From: Gracilaria gracilis
Taxonomy: Eukaryota > Rhodophyta > Florideophyceae > Gracilariales > Gracilariaceae
DNA: 64,000 bases
Reading direction: 5' to 3'
Assembly (NCBI GenBank): GCA_030374805.1
Contig: JARGSG010000013.1
Location: 868,001-932,000, forward strand
Each line of letters starts with the position of its first letter. Positions within the stretch are counted from its first letter, which is position 1. A model generated the notes under the pieces. That model saw nothing but the letters and a program-made list of their open reading frames with translations. It searched no databases and was not told the origin of the DNA. Positions 22,625-30,981 of this stretch are shown here, one piece after another. A program made the position numbers and the translations under genes.

Positions 22625-23470
22625 ATTGGAGAGAGTTTCCAAGCAATGTTTTAGTGGCAACAGAGACTTCTTGTGGGAAGGTAGGGACGCAGTGGTTTGG
22701 GACGGTGGTGTTGATACATATGCGCTTCAATCCAGGCAGAAGCTCATGGTTTCGCATAGTGCAGGCAATCGCGCAAACAAGCGCATAAAGAAAAGCGAGT
22801 CCCGCCGCCAAGGCGACCGAAGCGAAAGCCACATTCATTCCTGGAGAGAATATGGCTCCGGGATGATCGTTTGTGCTTGGAGCACTTTCACTTCTACGGG
22901 CCGGGAGCGCAGAGCGAGTTGGACGCACAACGTGACGCTGGAGGCACACATCGTGACGATTTGTGCCGAGCAAAAAGGTGTTTTGGGTTTTCAGGAATGA
23001 CCCATTATGTGTGCAAAGGTAAGGTTTCTGATAGGCCTCTGGTGAACAAGCATTTCGAATGATGGGTAAGCTAAATGTTATACAGTACGTACATAGTACA
23101 GTGAAGGGTGGAAAGCGCTTGTTCCATGCTGCTGGGTGCGCATCGCTTTGAAGAGTTTCAGTTCTGATTGGAGCCCCCCCCTTTGTTGCGTTCGACGCAG
23201 GAAGGAATCCAAGCAGAGAGTGGAACGCATATGCGCACATTTTCGCTTCTTTAATTGGCTTGTAGATACGGCCAAGTGCTCTGGAGCGCCTGATGTCATC
23301 GCCAACAAACAAGGGCCAGAGCACATTCACGCACGCGCATCTATGATACACCCACTAAAAAGTGATGGCTAACATCTGCCGACAAGTTAAACTTTAGCTA
23401 ACGTCATCTTGCCTCAATCCGACGCACGACGGCGCTCCTCCGCCCTTCCCGCGCAGCGGCTCACCGCTGC

Positions 23471-24159
23471 TCACAGCGACAGCGGGCTGTCGTTGTCCAC
23501 GGACAGCACCGCCACGTCCGAAGGCGCCAGCCCGGTCTGCAGCGCCTCCTGCACGGCGTCGTCGCGCACGGCGGTGGTGCTGGTGCAGCTGACGAACAGC
23601 AGCGACAGGCTGCCGATGTTGACGTCGCCGCTCACCTCACAGCCGCTGGTGGCGGCGTCGGCGCGCAGCGCGAGGTCGCCCCGCGCGCGGCACACCCCTT
23701 CGCACGGTGCGCTGATGCGCGCGATGAACTCGTTCTCGATGACGGCCGGCGACGTCGGCGACGTCGCCACCAGCGCCATGGGCGCCGGTGCCGGTGCCGG
23801 TGCCGGTGCCGGCGCCGGCGCCGGCGCCGCCACCCAGCGCCACGGGCGGCGCCAGCGCCACCGGCGCCGACGGGAGCGGCGTCGGGCGCGGCGTCGGGCG
23901 CGGCGTCGGGCGCGGCGTCCGGCGTCTCGCACGGCTCGTCCGACGGCTGTGGCAGCGGCGCGTCCACTTCCATGGCGTCGGCGCGGTCGACGGCGATCAG
24001 AGGCGCGGTGCGCGCGGTGGCGGCCGCACGCAGCCAGCGCCAGCCGGCGGCAGCGCGCGCGCCGTCGGTGAGCGCGGCGCTGTGCGCGCCGCGCAGCAGC
24101 ACGGCGAGCAGCAGCACGTACACGCAGCGAGTGTGCCACGCAGTTTGACGCGGATTCAT
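23471..24159 (-). CDS. Secreted stand-alone subtilase pro-region-like protein 2 (frame disturbed)
   Basis: Paralogue of the gene at 17354-17809, with the same opening (MNPRQTAWHTRC, then a signal segment) and the same C-terminal domain (nt 23471-23755): NEFIARIS-x-PC-x3-CR, SGC, NIGSL and a VSVDND-like end. The middle is expanded by four DAAP repeats and a run of (GGTGCC) units at about 23785-23830. The signal peptide and the C-terminal domain lie in different frames, so a frame change must occur within or beside that low-complexity run. A miscount of the repeat in the assembly is the simplest cause; a real disabling change is possible. The intact domain and conserved cysteines suggest the protein is, or recently was, made. 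It is probably a subtilase inhibitor, by analogy with Pbi2/POIA1. Confidence 0.65.
23785..23835. repeat. GGTGCC/GGCGCC hexanucleotide run
   Basis: Short tandem array of GCCGGTGCCGGT units within the linker of the second pro-region-like gene. It coincides with the place where the reading frame changes. Confidence 0.8.
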
Positions 24160-24276
24160 GTTGGGCGCAGGCGTTGTGTTCTCCCACTTGTCTGCTGCGA
24201 GTGTTGTGGAGTGTTGTGGCGGTGGTGGTTGTGGTTGAAGCACGTTTGTAGCCCGAGCGACGAGGCGGTCGCGCTT

Positions 24277-24291
24277 GTTTTATGCGCGAAA
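24277..24291 (-). promoter_or_regulatory. E2F-like site abutting a TATA-like box (second copy)
   Basis: On the minus strand TTTCGCGC (24291-24284) abuts CATAAAAC (24284-24277), about 120 bp before the ATG at 24159. It keeps the E2F consensus TTTSSCGC although its central base differs from the block 1 site. Confidence 0.5.
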
Positions 24292-24638
24292 GCGAGGCGC
24301 TTGCAGAGCTAAACTGCGGGGCTTGTAAGTGAGGAGCGCGGAGTAGCAATGCACTTACTGTTGACGAGTTTGCACGGTGAGAAAATGTGTGCCACGAACA
24401 AAGTCCGCCCTTTCACCCTCTCATTCGTGCACGTGGACCGCAATGCATCGCTACACAATCAGCGCCTCTGTGCCAGAGCGCACAGCTAAACAGCTAGCAG
24501 CTTCAAAAATATCTAAAGTTTGGCGCGTTGAGCCGCGTCTTGTTGGCACCCATTGCCGCAACACTGAGCTCGGCAGCTCACACACGCTCACAAAAAAGTC
24601 CCTGCACCAACTTAGCTCTTCCACCCGTACCACCTGTC

Positions 24639-24649
24639 TACCGTTGGTA
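24639..24649. repeat. 11-mer TACCGTTGGTA
   Basis: Exact copy of the dispersed motif, about 50 bp beyond the stop of the six-cysteine gene at 24702. The block 1 pair lies at the corresponding 3' side of its relic. Confidence 0.55.
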
Positions 24650-24701
24650 CTTCTCATACCGCAAATTCAGCCCCTTTCAAGCAAACACCCATTCAGCAAT
24701 T

Positions 24702-25811
24702 CTAGGCAGCATTCTCGGACTGCGAACCAGTATGAACGCCGAGCGGCGCCGAGCCCGTAGCGCCCTCCTTGCTTGTCACAACAACAACTGCATCGCTGCC
24801 GCTGCCACGCAACCCAACGTACGCCGTGTCCTTTTCCGTCAGGTCGTTCGTCACTCTCGACGTTTTCTTCGCCCAGTGCGACGGGTTACGCATGTCGTAA
24901 AACACCCTGCTCTTGATAAACCTCGAGCCAATGAACACAATCACCGACACCGCCCACATTATCGCCGCCAGAATCAGGATCCAGAGCGGTAGCAACGTCT
25001 CTCTTCGCGACGAATCAATCATGTTGCATTGCCCTTGTGCACTGTCGCTGAACAATACTCTCCTCAATAAGCTGTCTATAAAAAACCCACTAGCATACAT
25101 CGACAGAAGCTGTTCCGTCATGCCCTCCAGCAGAGCGCTGGTATCATTCGATAGGTTGGTCCACATTCCTTGGACAGGCGCCTCAAAAGTTTCATTAGGA
25201 GACAGCGGTACTGTAAAGAATACGGACTTTCCCCTGGAAAGCATACCAACGCAAAAATCCTTGCTGCATTTCCGATGATCACCTTCGCCAAAGCTCTCAG
25301 GCACAAACTTGGCGTTTTGATACCAGAATATGGGCTCGTTGCTACATCGTACCGTTCCAGAATCAAGGCTGAAGTTTCCATTCGAAACCGATATGGTCTG
25401 GTTTAAACTCAGTCGAAGACAACTGGAAGTAATGGTCTCGAATTCTGGGCCATTTATTTCCCCGAAAGAAGAACTGTTTCTTGCAAACGTGCTCACGCAC
25501 TCTTGATCTGAACTGATTACACGATCATACTCTCCGGTGAACACAGATACAAGCGATTCCGTTGTGAGAAACATAATTAACGCCAGCAGCTGAATGAAGC
25601 GTATTCGACGCGAGTGTGATCTCACACTCAACGCCTTTCCCCGTGAAAGAACGCGGCATTCTGCAAGTGCATGAAACACCAATACAGCTGAAACAAAGAG
25701 CAGCTCCGAAATAGCCATGATAACGGTGAAGACAAGCTGAGTTGAGAGTGGTCGCAAAGGAATATGAACTCCCGCAGGGATCTCTTGAGTGAAGAAAGTG
25801 AATTCGTCCAT
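24702..25811 (-). CDS. Six-cysteine three-pass membrane protein (block 2)
   Basis: A 369-residue protein of unknown function. Its layout is a short N-terminus, membrane segment 1 (~22-48), a basic loop (SVRSHSRRIRF), membrane segment 2 (~70-92), then an ectodomain of about 150 residues with cysteines in QEC, SSC, RC, KC, FC and QC and several NxS/T sequons. Membrane segment 3 is LPLWILILAAIMWAVSVIVFIGS, followed by the tail with PSHWAKKTSRV. It shares the SSCLRL and WAK signatures with the genes at 7767 and 9372. The tail is Ser/Gly-rich. The start at 25811 precedes segment 1 directly. Its neighbour in both blocks is a pro-region-like gene, but they are not co-oriented as an obvious pair with shared promoter elements. 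Confidence 0.75.
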   Translation of the reverse strand: MDEFTFFTQEIPAGVHIPLRPLSTQLVFTVIMAISELLFVSAVLVFHALAECRVLSRGKALSVRSHSRRIRFIQLLALIMFLTTESLVSVFTGEYDRVISSDQECVSTFARNSSSFGEINGPEFETITSSCLRLSLNQTISVSNGNFSLDSGTVRCSNEPIFWYQNAKFVPESFGEGDHRKCSKDFCVGMLSRGKSVFFTVPLSPNETFEAPVQGMWTNLSNDTSALLEGMTEQLLSMYASGFFIDSLLRRVLFSDSAQGQCNMIDSSRRETLLPLWILILAAIMWAVSVIVFIGSRFIKSRVFYDMRNPSHWAKKTSRVTNDLTEKDTAYVGLRGSGSDAVVVVTSKEGATGSAPLGVHTGSQSENAA

Positions 25812-26091
25812 TGTGTAAAACTGGAGTACGCAGCGCGACGGGCAGAAACTGTTGTATGGAGTTGCTTGATATATGAAAGGGCAAGTACCTGTACCGTTTT
25901 AAGTAGAGCACTGTCGCTGGGTGCTATCAGTGTTAGTCCCAGGGCAACAAAAACTGTGCTCCAAGATAGGCTCTGAAGATAGGCTCTGAAGATAGCCTTT
26001 GGAAAGCGGCTAACACGTGAACGACTATTCTCTTCCCAAGACAACTCACAGTGACCACCAATGCTGACTGCTTACCGCTTTAAACATGAGC

Positions 26092-26137
26092 ACTCATCTC
26101 GTGCTTTGCTGTGTTGTCCTTATAGCACGAGATGAGT
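26092..26137. repeat. Inverted repeat, 14 bp arms, 18 bp loop
   Basis: ACTCATCTCGTGCT at 26092-26105 and its exact complement at 26124-26137. In block 1 the corresponding place (about 19895-19950) is degenerate and adjoins the Harbinger insertion. Confidence 0.7.
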
Positions 26138-26394
26138 CATCATGAATTTAAGGTAGCTACTTGGCCTCTGGTGAACAGCATTTCAAACAAACCCTGTGGG
26201 GAGAGTATCGATAATGGGTATGCACAGATATCACGTCGGGAGGACCTACAGTAAAGGGAGGAATGCTGTTGCTCCATGCTGCGCTGTGCGCATCGCACCG
26301 CTACCGGTGGTATGGTAGTATGTGGCAGTAAGGTTACCAGTGGTATCTACACCACCTTACCACCTTTTCTCTACAAAACTCTTCAAATCGATGC

Positions 26395-26490
26395 GATGCG
26401 TGTTGACACCGGTCGTCCTCTTGCAAGGCGAGAGCGCCACACACACGTCATGTGTGGGCAGCAGTGCAGCGCCCGGCGCACAGCAATGCG
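26395..26490. repeat. Dispersed repeat, copy 1
   Basis: About 95 bp closely matching 52299-52395, sharing GAGAGCGCCACACACACGTCAT and CGCCCGGCGCACAGCAATGCG. It may be part of an unidentified non-autonomous element. Neither copy shows obvious terminal repeats. Confidence 0.6.
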
Positions 26491-26639
26491 CACAGCGCAG
26501 CATGGAGCAACCGCTTTCCTCCTACAGTACACCCTGCAATTCTGATTGGAGCGGCCGTTGTTACGTTCGACGCCGGCAGCAATCCAAGGGAAGAGTGGAA
26601 TGCATATGCGCGCATTTTGGCTTCTACAATTGATTTGTA

Positions 26640-27293
26640 GATATGGTGGCACATATGTACAATGTATGTATGTCATACATTATTACGTGGCAACCGACGA
26701 AAGAGCAGGCTAGAGCTACCAACGTTATACCCTGTATTCGGTACAACCATAACACCCTTTACATGTTGTACTTTGTAAACTTAAAAGTTCGCGACGGTTG
26801 TCAACGCTCCTCTTTCTTCACTCATTGAGTAAGATAAGCTCGATTCAGCCTCAATGGGAACGCTTGTTCAACACTCTGGAAGTGGATAAGAGCGCCTTAT
26901 CTTGGTTTGACCTTCTGTCGCAATTCTTTCTGAACGACTGATTGGTGTCTTCGCTCCGGGTGCGTTCCCAACTGCAGTTGCAACCATGCACCTCAAAAGA
27001 GAAAAGTAGGCTCCTCAACCTTTTAATCGCAATTCATCGTGTTCGCTAAAAACATACTCAGAGATGTACTTTCGTAACTTGACTAAAGTGTACAGATGAA
27101 GGAGGGGGGCGCAGAGAGCTTCAACCACACGCCTGGCCGGCGTCTTGTTCGTTTACTTGGCCGTTCCCGCCACTTTAAGTAGAGAGTCTGGGGCAGTCCA
27201 GATTCTTCTCGGACACTCGTTCATTGTGTCATCGTAGCAGTCACCTAAGATACGCAGGTGCTCGCCACCCACGCTAGACGTGAGGAACAGAGA
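26640..27293. other. Intergenic
   Basis: Nothing recognised beyond the end of block 2. Confidence 0.45.
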
Positions 27294-27655
27294 TCAATAC
27301 TGTGAAACTATCATTTGCGCGCATTTGCGTGCAGCCAGGCCACCTGCTGCAACGGGCAGTTGCAAGCGTTCATCTGCATTGTACGCCCGCAGCACGACAT
27401 AAAAGTACCAACGCAATCTCTGAAACTTGTGAAAGAAGAGCAATTTAGAATTTTGATGTATCAGAATGAAGGTGAGAGAGGTTGGTACAACATGTTTACC
27501 GAATGAGACAGTTCCTGCCACAGTATCACCGCCGATGACTAGATGAGAGTTTCGCTTTGCCTCGACAGGCTTGCCTTTACCTATCTCCAGCACCATTGTC
27601 TGGTTAACCATTGCAACGTAAACTCCGTCACGCTCCTGCATGTTCCAATAAACCA
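27294..27655 (-). CDS. Possible continuation exon(s) of the secreted protein at 28399
   Basis: Directly downstream of the stop at 27656, a minus-strand frame reads QERDGVYVAMVNQTMVLEIG and onward for about 50 protein-like residues with an NQT sequon, then loses character after about 27480. It may be the next exon of the upstream gene (a GTAGGTGATGG donor-like sequence overlaps that gene's stop) or a frame-shifted continuation. No independent start is likely. Confidence 0.3.
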
Positions 27656-28399
27656 TCACCTACGGGCGGCTGCAGTACATGCGGTTGCAGCTGCTCCCGG
27701 TCCAACATTAACGGCTGTAGCCGGCCCAGGGCCATCGGGATCCCCGTCAACCACCTCCCTAGATAACGGCACGAACATAGTCACTCCTTCGCTTTGTATG
27801 GCTTCAACACGACTTGGAGTACTCAGTGGTCCAAGTTGGCGAGCCCCAGAAAGTACCCCCGACGGTAGAGAATCGAATGTAAGAGGAACTGGCGTGCTTG
27901 GTACAGCAGCCGTCACATTACTAAGTTGACAAAACATCATCATTTCGGACGGCACGGTGAAATTCGTCGGGTTGGGGCAAGAACTCGGCGGTATGTTGAA
28001 AGGAGTGACTGGGCCGCCCTCTACGTTAAACAAATCAGTACCAATGTCCACCCGGCTGACAACGTTGAGGAACCCAAACTCCTGTGGAACAACCCGAAGG
28101 ACGGAAATTGGGGTGCTCATATTTATCGAACACTCCACGATGGTGCCATTTTCTGCAGAGCATGATGAGCAGCCGTTGTCGCAGACCACCAGGAACGATG
28201 GGGATGCACTGCGCTGTTCGTCTGTTGTCTGCTTCTCTCGACTTTTGTTGTCTTGACGCACAAGTAATGATTGGAGAGATGATTCAGTCTCTTCGTCCAC
28301 AGACCTGATCGATTTCTCTGAAGTGAACAATTGGAACGAGCTCGCAATGCAAACCAAGAATGTCACCACAACGAAACAGAGGTTGATCTTAATCACCAT
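27656..28399 (-). CDS. Secreted or membrane-anchored two-cysteine-pair protein
   Basis: About 247 residues, unknown function. An N-terminal hydrophobic segment (MVIKINLCFVVVTFLVCIASS) is a signal peptide or anchor. A charged, Ser-rich stretch precedes a compact domain with CDNGCSSCSAENGT then VECSINMSTPISVLRVV, the same pattern as the first domain of the secreted array protein at 2393. Pro-rich linkers, further cysteines (SSC, MFC) and several N-glycosylation sequons follow. The C-terminal GPGAAATACTAAARR is weak, and the gene may splice into the frame below 27655. The start at 28399 is chosen for the hydrophobic segment. Confidence 0.6.
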   Translation of the reverse strand: MVIKINLCFVVVTFLVCIASSFQLFTSEKSIRSVDEETESSLQSLLVRQDNKSREKQTTDEQRSASPSFLVVCDNGCSSCSAENGTIVECSINMSTPISVLRVVPQEFGFLNVVSRVDIGTDLFNVEGGPVTPFNIPPSSCPNPTNFTVPSEMMMFCQLSNVTAAVPSTPVPLTFDSLPSGVLSGARQLGPLSTPSRVEAIQSEGVTMFVPLSREVVDGDPDGPGPATAVNVGPGAAATACTAAARR

Positions 28400-30138
28400 G
28401 CTGACGGCAATAATCAACTGCAACGGAAAGGAATAGCCTGGGTAAGTCTGATATTGGGAAGACTTCGGACCTAGAACACAATTTGTACAGTATGTTCTCA
28501 ACCTGAGCCTGGTGGAACAAAGAGACGTCCGAAGTTCAAATGAAGTAGACCTTCATGCCTTTATGATGTTCCAACTTTGCTGATGCCCTTGAAGAAACAG
28601 ACTGGTGACTACAGCCTGCTTGGCGCAGGACATCCACGAATGATCAGGGAATTTTGGCTCTGAAATTCTGGAATAGAGAGTTTTCACAGCTGTGCGAATT
28701 CAAGAACCATCATTGCCGGAATCCTCGGATCTGCCGCGGATATTTTGGGCCTTTGCTGTGAGGGCATGTGGTAGGGCGTTCAGTGAACGAAACTAGTTTA
28801 ATAGGCATTCACAAGGCGTAAGTACGTCATACTGTACCAAGGACACTACCTCGGCAAAGCGTTTGAATATCTAGTGGTTGCCGATCGGCGATGATGTGGA
28901 CTGTGTTTCGTATTGCAACTTGTTAATGTTCTCACCTGTTGCACATCTCGGCGTTGCGACCAGATGTCATGGATATTATTTCTGCATCGTCGCCAATGAA
29001 ATACGCGACAGAGCTGTGCTCAATGATATTGTGAGTGTGGGTTGGTGTGAAGCTCGGGAGGAGTGAGGAATGGAGAAATAATGAAGCTTCAGTCACAGGG
29101 GTGATAGACGAACAACTGCTCGCTCTGAATGCTCGACATGCGAGAATCAGAGGTACATGTATAATTGGTTCAGCGAACAACCGCCTCCATCGGCTGAATG
29201 ACAATGCCTTACTAACTTAGGTACAGTAGCAGTGTATAAACAGCAGCCACATGAAGCAATGACGCAAGTTGAACAATTGAAATCGACGCAAAACAGACAG
29301 CGGCGCCTTTGATAAGCTCAACGTGAGGAGGCGAGATGTCAGTATAAACCTACCGACGATATGTAGTCTAAAGAAACAAAACGCATTGCTGTGCAAAGAT
29401 ATCTCAGTATGTATGAGTACGAAGGTGGCTCGACCAAGTTGGGGTTTCAGCCAAGTTTCAGCGCTGTGCGGTTTAGGTATGTCGCCACGTACTCAAAGAG
29501 TTGCGCCGTATTGTTACGCGGCCTATCGTTACCAGTCCGAGCTTTCCTTCTTTTTCAACTGTACCCTTGGTACCGTTGGTATTTTTACCAAGGGTAGCTC
29601 ATCTTCATCACCCGGCGATTGCTATTTTGCATTGCATTGACAGTTTTCGAGCAGGACCAAGCTGGTTGTTGCACAGGGGCATTCCCGTGGGGTGTGAAAA
29701 AGTTGAATTTTGTTTACTTCCTTGCACTCGTACGATATAGCAACTAGCTGGTTTGCTATATTGACTCTAAAATACCGTTTCATGAGCGTGTATGAAAATT
29801 TCTGCTATTTGTAGGAATCTAGCTTTGTTCAGATTCTGAACTTTGCTATATCCAGGTGGGGCACTCCTTACATATAGTCGCTCTGTCGCGAGTACGTTGT
29901 AGATAATCCGTGTTCGATTTTCAGCATCGTCCTCGAGAACGTTGAAAGTTTTAGAAAACGATATATCGCCACGTACTTGACATTCGTTGAGCGAAGTGCT
30001 ATCTCTCAAAGTTGGCTTATTTCCATCGCTTTGCTGCGGATACCATGCCTTCCATTTAAACCGCCACTCTGTGCTCGGTTCTTTCTTCGTACCACCATCA
30101 CCTTCAACACCGTTCGAGAGAAACAGCGTCCCGAAACC
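28400..30138. other. Intergenic
   Basis: About 1.7 kb with no supported gene. It holds the inverted repeat and 11-mer at 29562-29596. Confidence 0.45.
29562..29596. repeat. Inverted repeat overlapping the TACCGTTGGTA motif
   Basis: TACCCTTGGTA at 29562-29572 and its exact complement at 29586-29596, with the dispersed 11-mer TACCGTTGGTA at 29571-29581 between the arms. Confidence 0.65.
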
Positions 30139-30795
30139 ATGGCCTTCCTATCCGCACTACTCATTTTCTTTCTCATGCTGTCATCTTGTAGTGGCTCTCC
30201 TTCCGCCGCATCTCAAGAGGAGCATAACTGCTTCAAGCTAATTCCAACTCTACCACAACCCACCCCAAGAAACAACTCGCTCACAAGTTTAGAAGAAGTA
30301 TTGTTGTTGAGCTGTATAAAAGCACGCCCCAACAAGACCATTACCGTCTACGAAGCTCAAACTAGTCTGGAACTAGATCAAACAAAATGCAGCGCCAAAC
30401 CCGCGTTCAGCTATGTCAATGGAGAGGTCGTGACCATAATCATAGAAGAGATAGACTCCGTGCTAGAATGCAATGAAGGCTTTTGCGTCATCGTCGCGCA
30501 TAATGCATCCACGCTGCTTTTCTCCACTCCCCAGCAACCGACTTTTGATATCACTTCCAATACCAATGTCACCGCCTTTAGCACGCAACTCCCATTCGAT
30601 CCCTCACCTTTTCTTTCCACATACGCTCAAATCCTGCTCAACTTGTTTGTCGGTGGTGTATTTGACGAATTGGCCATTCGCCGCATTCTATTTCTGCAGA
30701 TTGTCGAAAGCACCTGCATGTTTAGGAGAAGCACCGTCGTTGCGGGCCCTTTCGAAACGCCGTGTGGACAAATGGAAATACGGTATCGTTCGTAA
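30139..30795 (+). CDS. Secreted six-cysteine ectodomain without membrane segments
   Basis: A 218-residue member of the six-cysteine family with a plain signal peptide (MAFLSALLIFFLMLSSCSG) instead of the N-terminal membrane pair. The ectodomain is recognisable by NCFKL, LLSCIKA, KCS, LECNEGFC and the end block YAQILLNLFVGGVFDELAIRRILF...STC, which matches the corresponding block of the protein at 25811. The frame stops 25 residues after the last cysteine, before any third membrane segment, and no membrane stretch appears in the next plus-strand frames. It is either a secreted variant or a truncated copy. A GGTGAGC sequence just after the stop could be a splice donor. It converges on the subtilase gene, and the 3' ends lie close together. 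Confidence 0.6.
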   Translation: MAFLSALLIFFLMLSSCSGSPSAASQEEHNCFKLIPTLPQPTPRNNSLTSLEEVLLLSCIKARPNKTITVYEAQTSLELDQTKCSAKPAFSYVNGEVVTIIIEEIDSVLECNEGFCVIVAHNASTLLFSTPQQPTFDITSNTNVTAFSTQLPFDPSPFLSTYAQILLNLFVGGVFDELAIRRILFLQIVESTCMFRRSTVVAGPFETPCGQMEIRYRS

Positions 30796-30885
30796 GGTGA
30801 GCAACTGGTGCCCCATACCCGTACACTAGTATGCTGGCCGTGGTGAGCAACAAAACGATGACCGCAATGCATGCGAGCTTGCACA
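30735..30885 (-). other. Antisense hydrophobic frame, possible last exon of the subtilase
   Basis: A minus-strand frame encodes LLCKLACIAVIVLLLTTASI, a convincing membrane segment, followed by a polar stretch ending in a stop near 30735. It lies just beyond the subtilase stop at 30982, where GTACTTG could be a donor. The phase does not match with the nearest AG acceptor, so a link needs a different splice site or a base-run error. If real, the protease would be membrane-anchored and would overlap the opposite gene. Confidence 0.25.
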
Positions 30886-30981
30886 ACAAGGCCCTTTGAA
30901 TATGTGAGTTGTGAGAAACATGAGGCGATGTCGCTCTCCGAGTAAACTTTTATGCTTTTGCTTCACAGAAACATACGATTT

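Larger units (their letters stand above)
19955..23003. mobile_element. Complete PIF/Harbinger DNA transposon, 3,049 bp
   Basis: Both ends carry the same 15 bp terminal inverted repeat, GGGTCATTCCTGAAA (19955-19969, and its complement at 22989-23003). The element is flanked by a 3 bp target duplication ATT (19952-19954 and 23004-23006). Inside are the two genes typical of the superfamily, in convergent orientation: a DDE transposase (20175-21329) and a Myb/SANT-type DNA-binding protein (22624-21371). Both frames are open, so the element looks whole. It interrupts block 1 of the tandem duplication, and the matching point in block 2 has no insertion, which dates the insertion after the duplication. 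Confidence 0.9.
17270..23340. repeat. Tandem block 1 (pro-region-like gene + six-cysteine gene), split by a transposon
   Basis: Block 1 matches block 2 (about 23380-26640) through the secreted pro-region-like gene, the six-cysteine membrane gene and the flank beyond, including the shared GGCCTCTGGTGAACA and GATTGGAGC landmarks. Without the 3,049 bp Harbinger insertion it is about 3.0 kb. Block 1 has lost the part of the membrane gene coding for the N-terminal membrane segments. Divergence is much higher than in the 1-9323 array, so this duplication is older. Confidence 0.8.
23380..26640. repeat. Tandem block 2 (pro-region-like gene + six-cysteine gene)
   Basis: Uninterrupted counterpart of block 1, about 3.25 kb. 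It keeps the full six-cysteine membrane gene with its N-terminal membrane pair. The right end shares the GATTGGAGC...TTCGACGC...GGAATGCATATGCGC landmarks with 23165-23240. Here an extra dispersed repeat lies at about 26395-26490. Confidence 0.8.

Noticed and set aside
23785-23960. Possible CRISPR-like or minisatellite array
   Set aside because: It is a simple hexanucleotide and GCGTCGGGC run inside a coding linker, without spacers.
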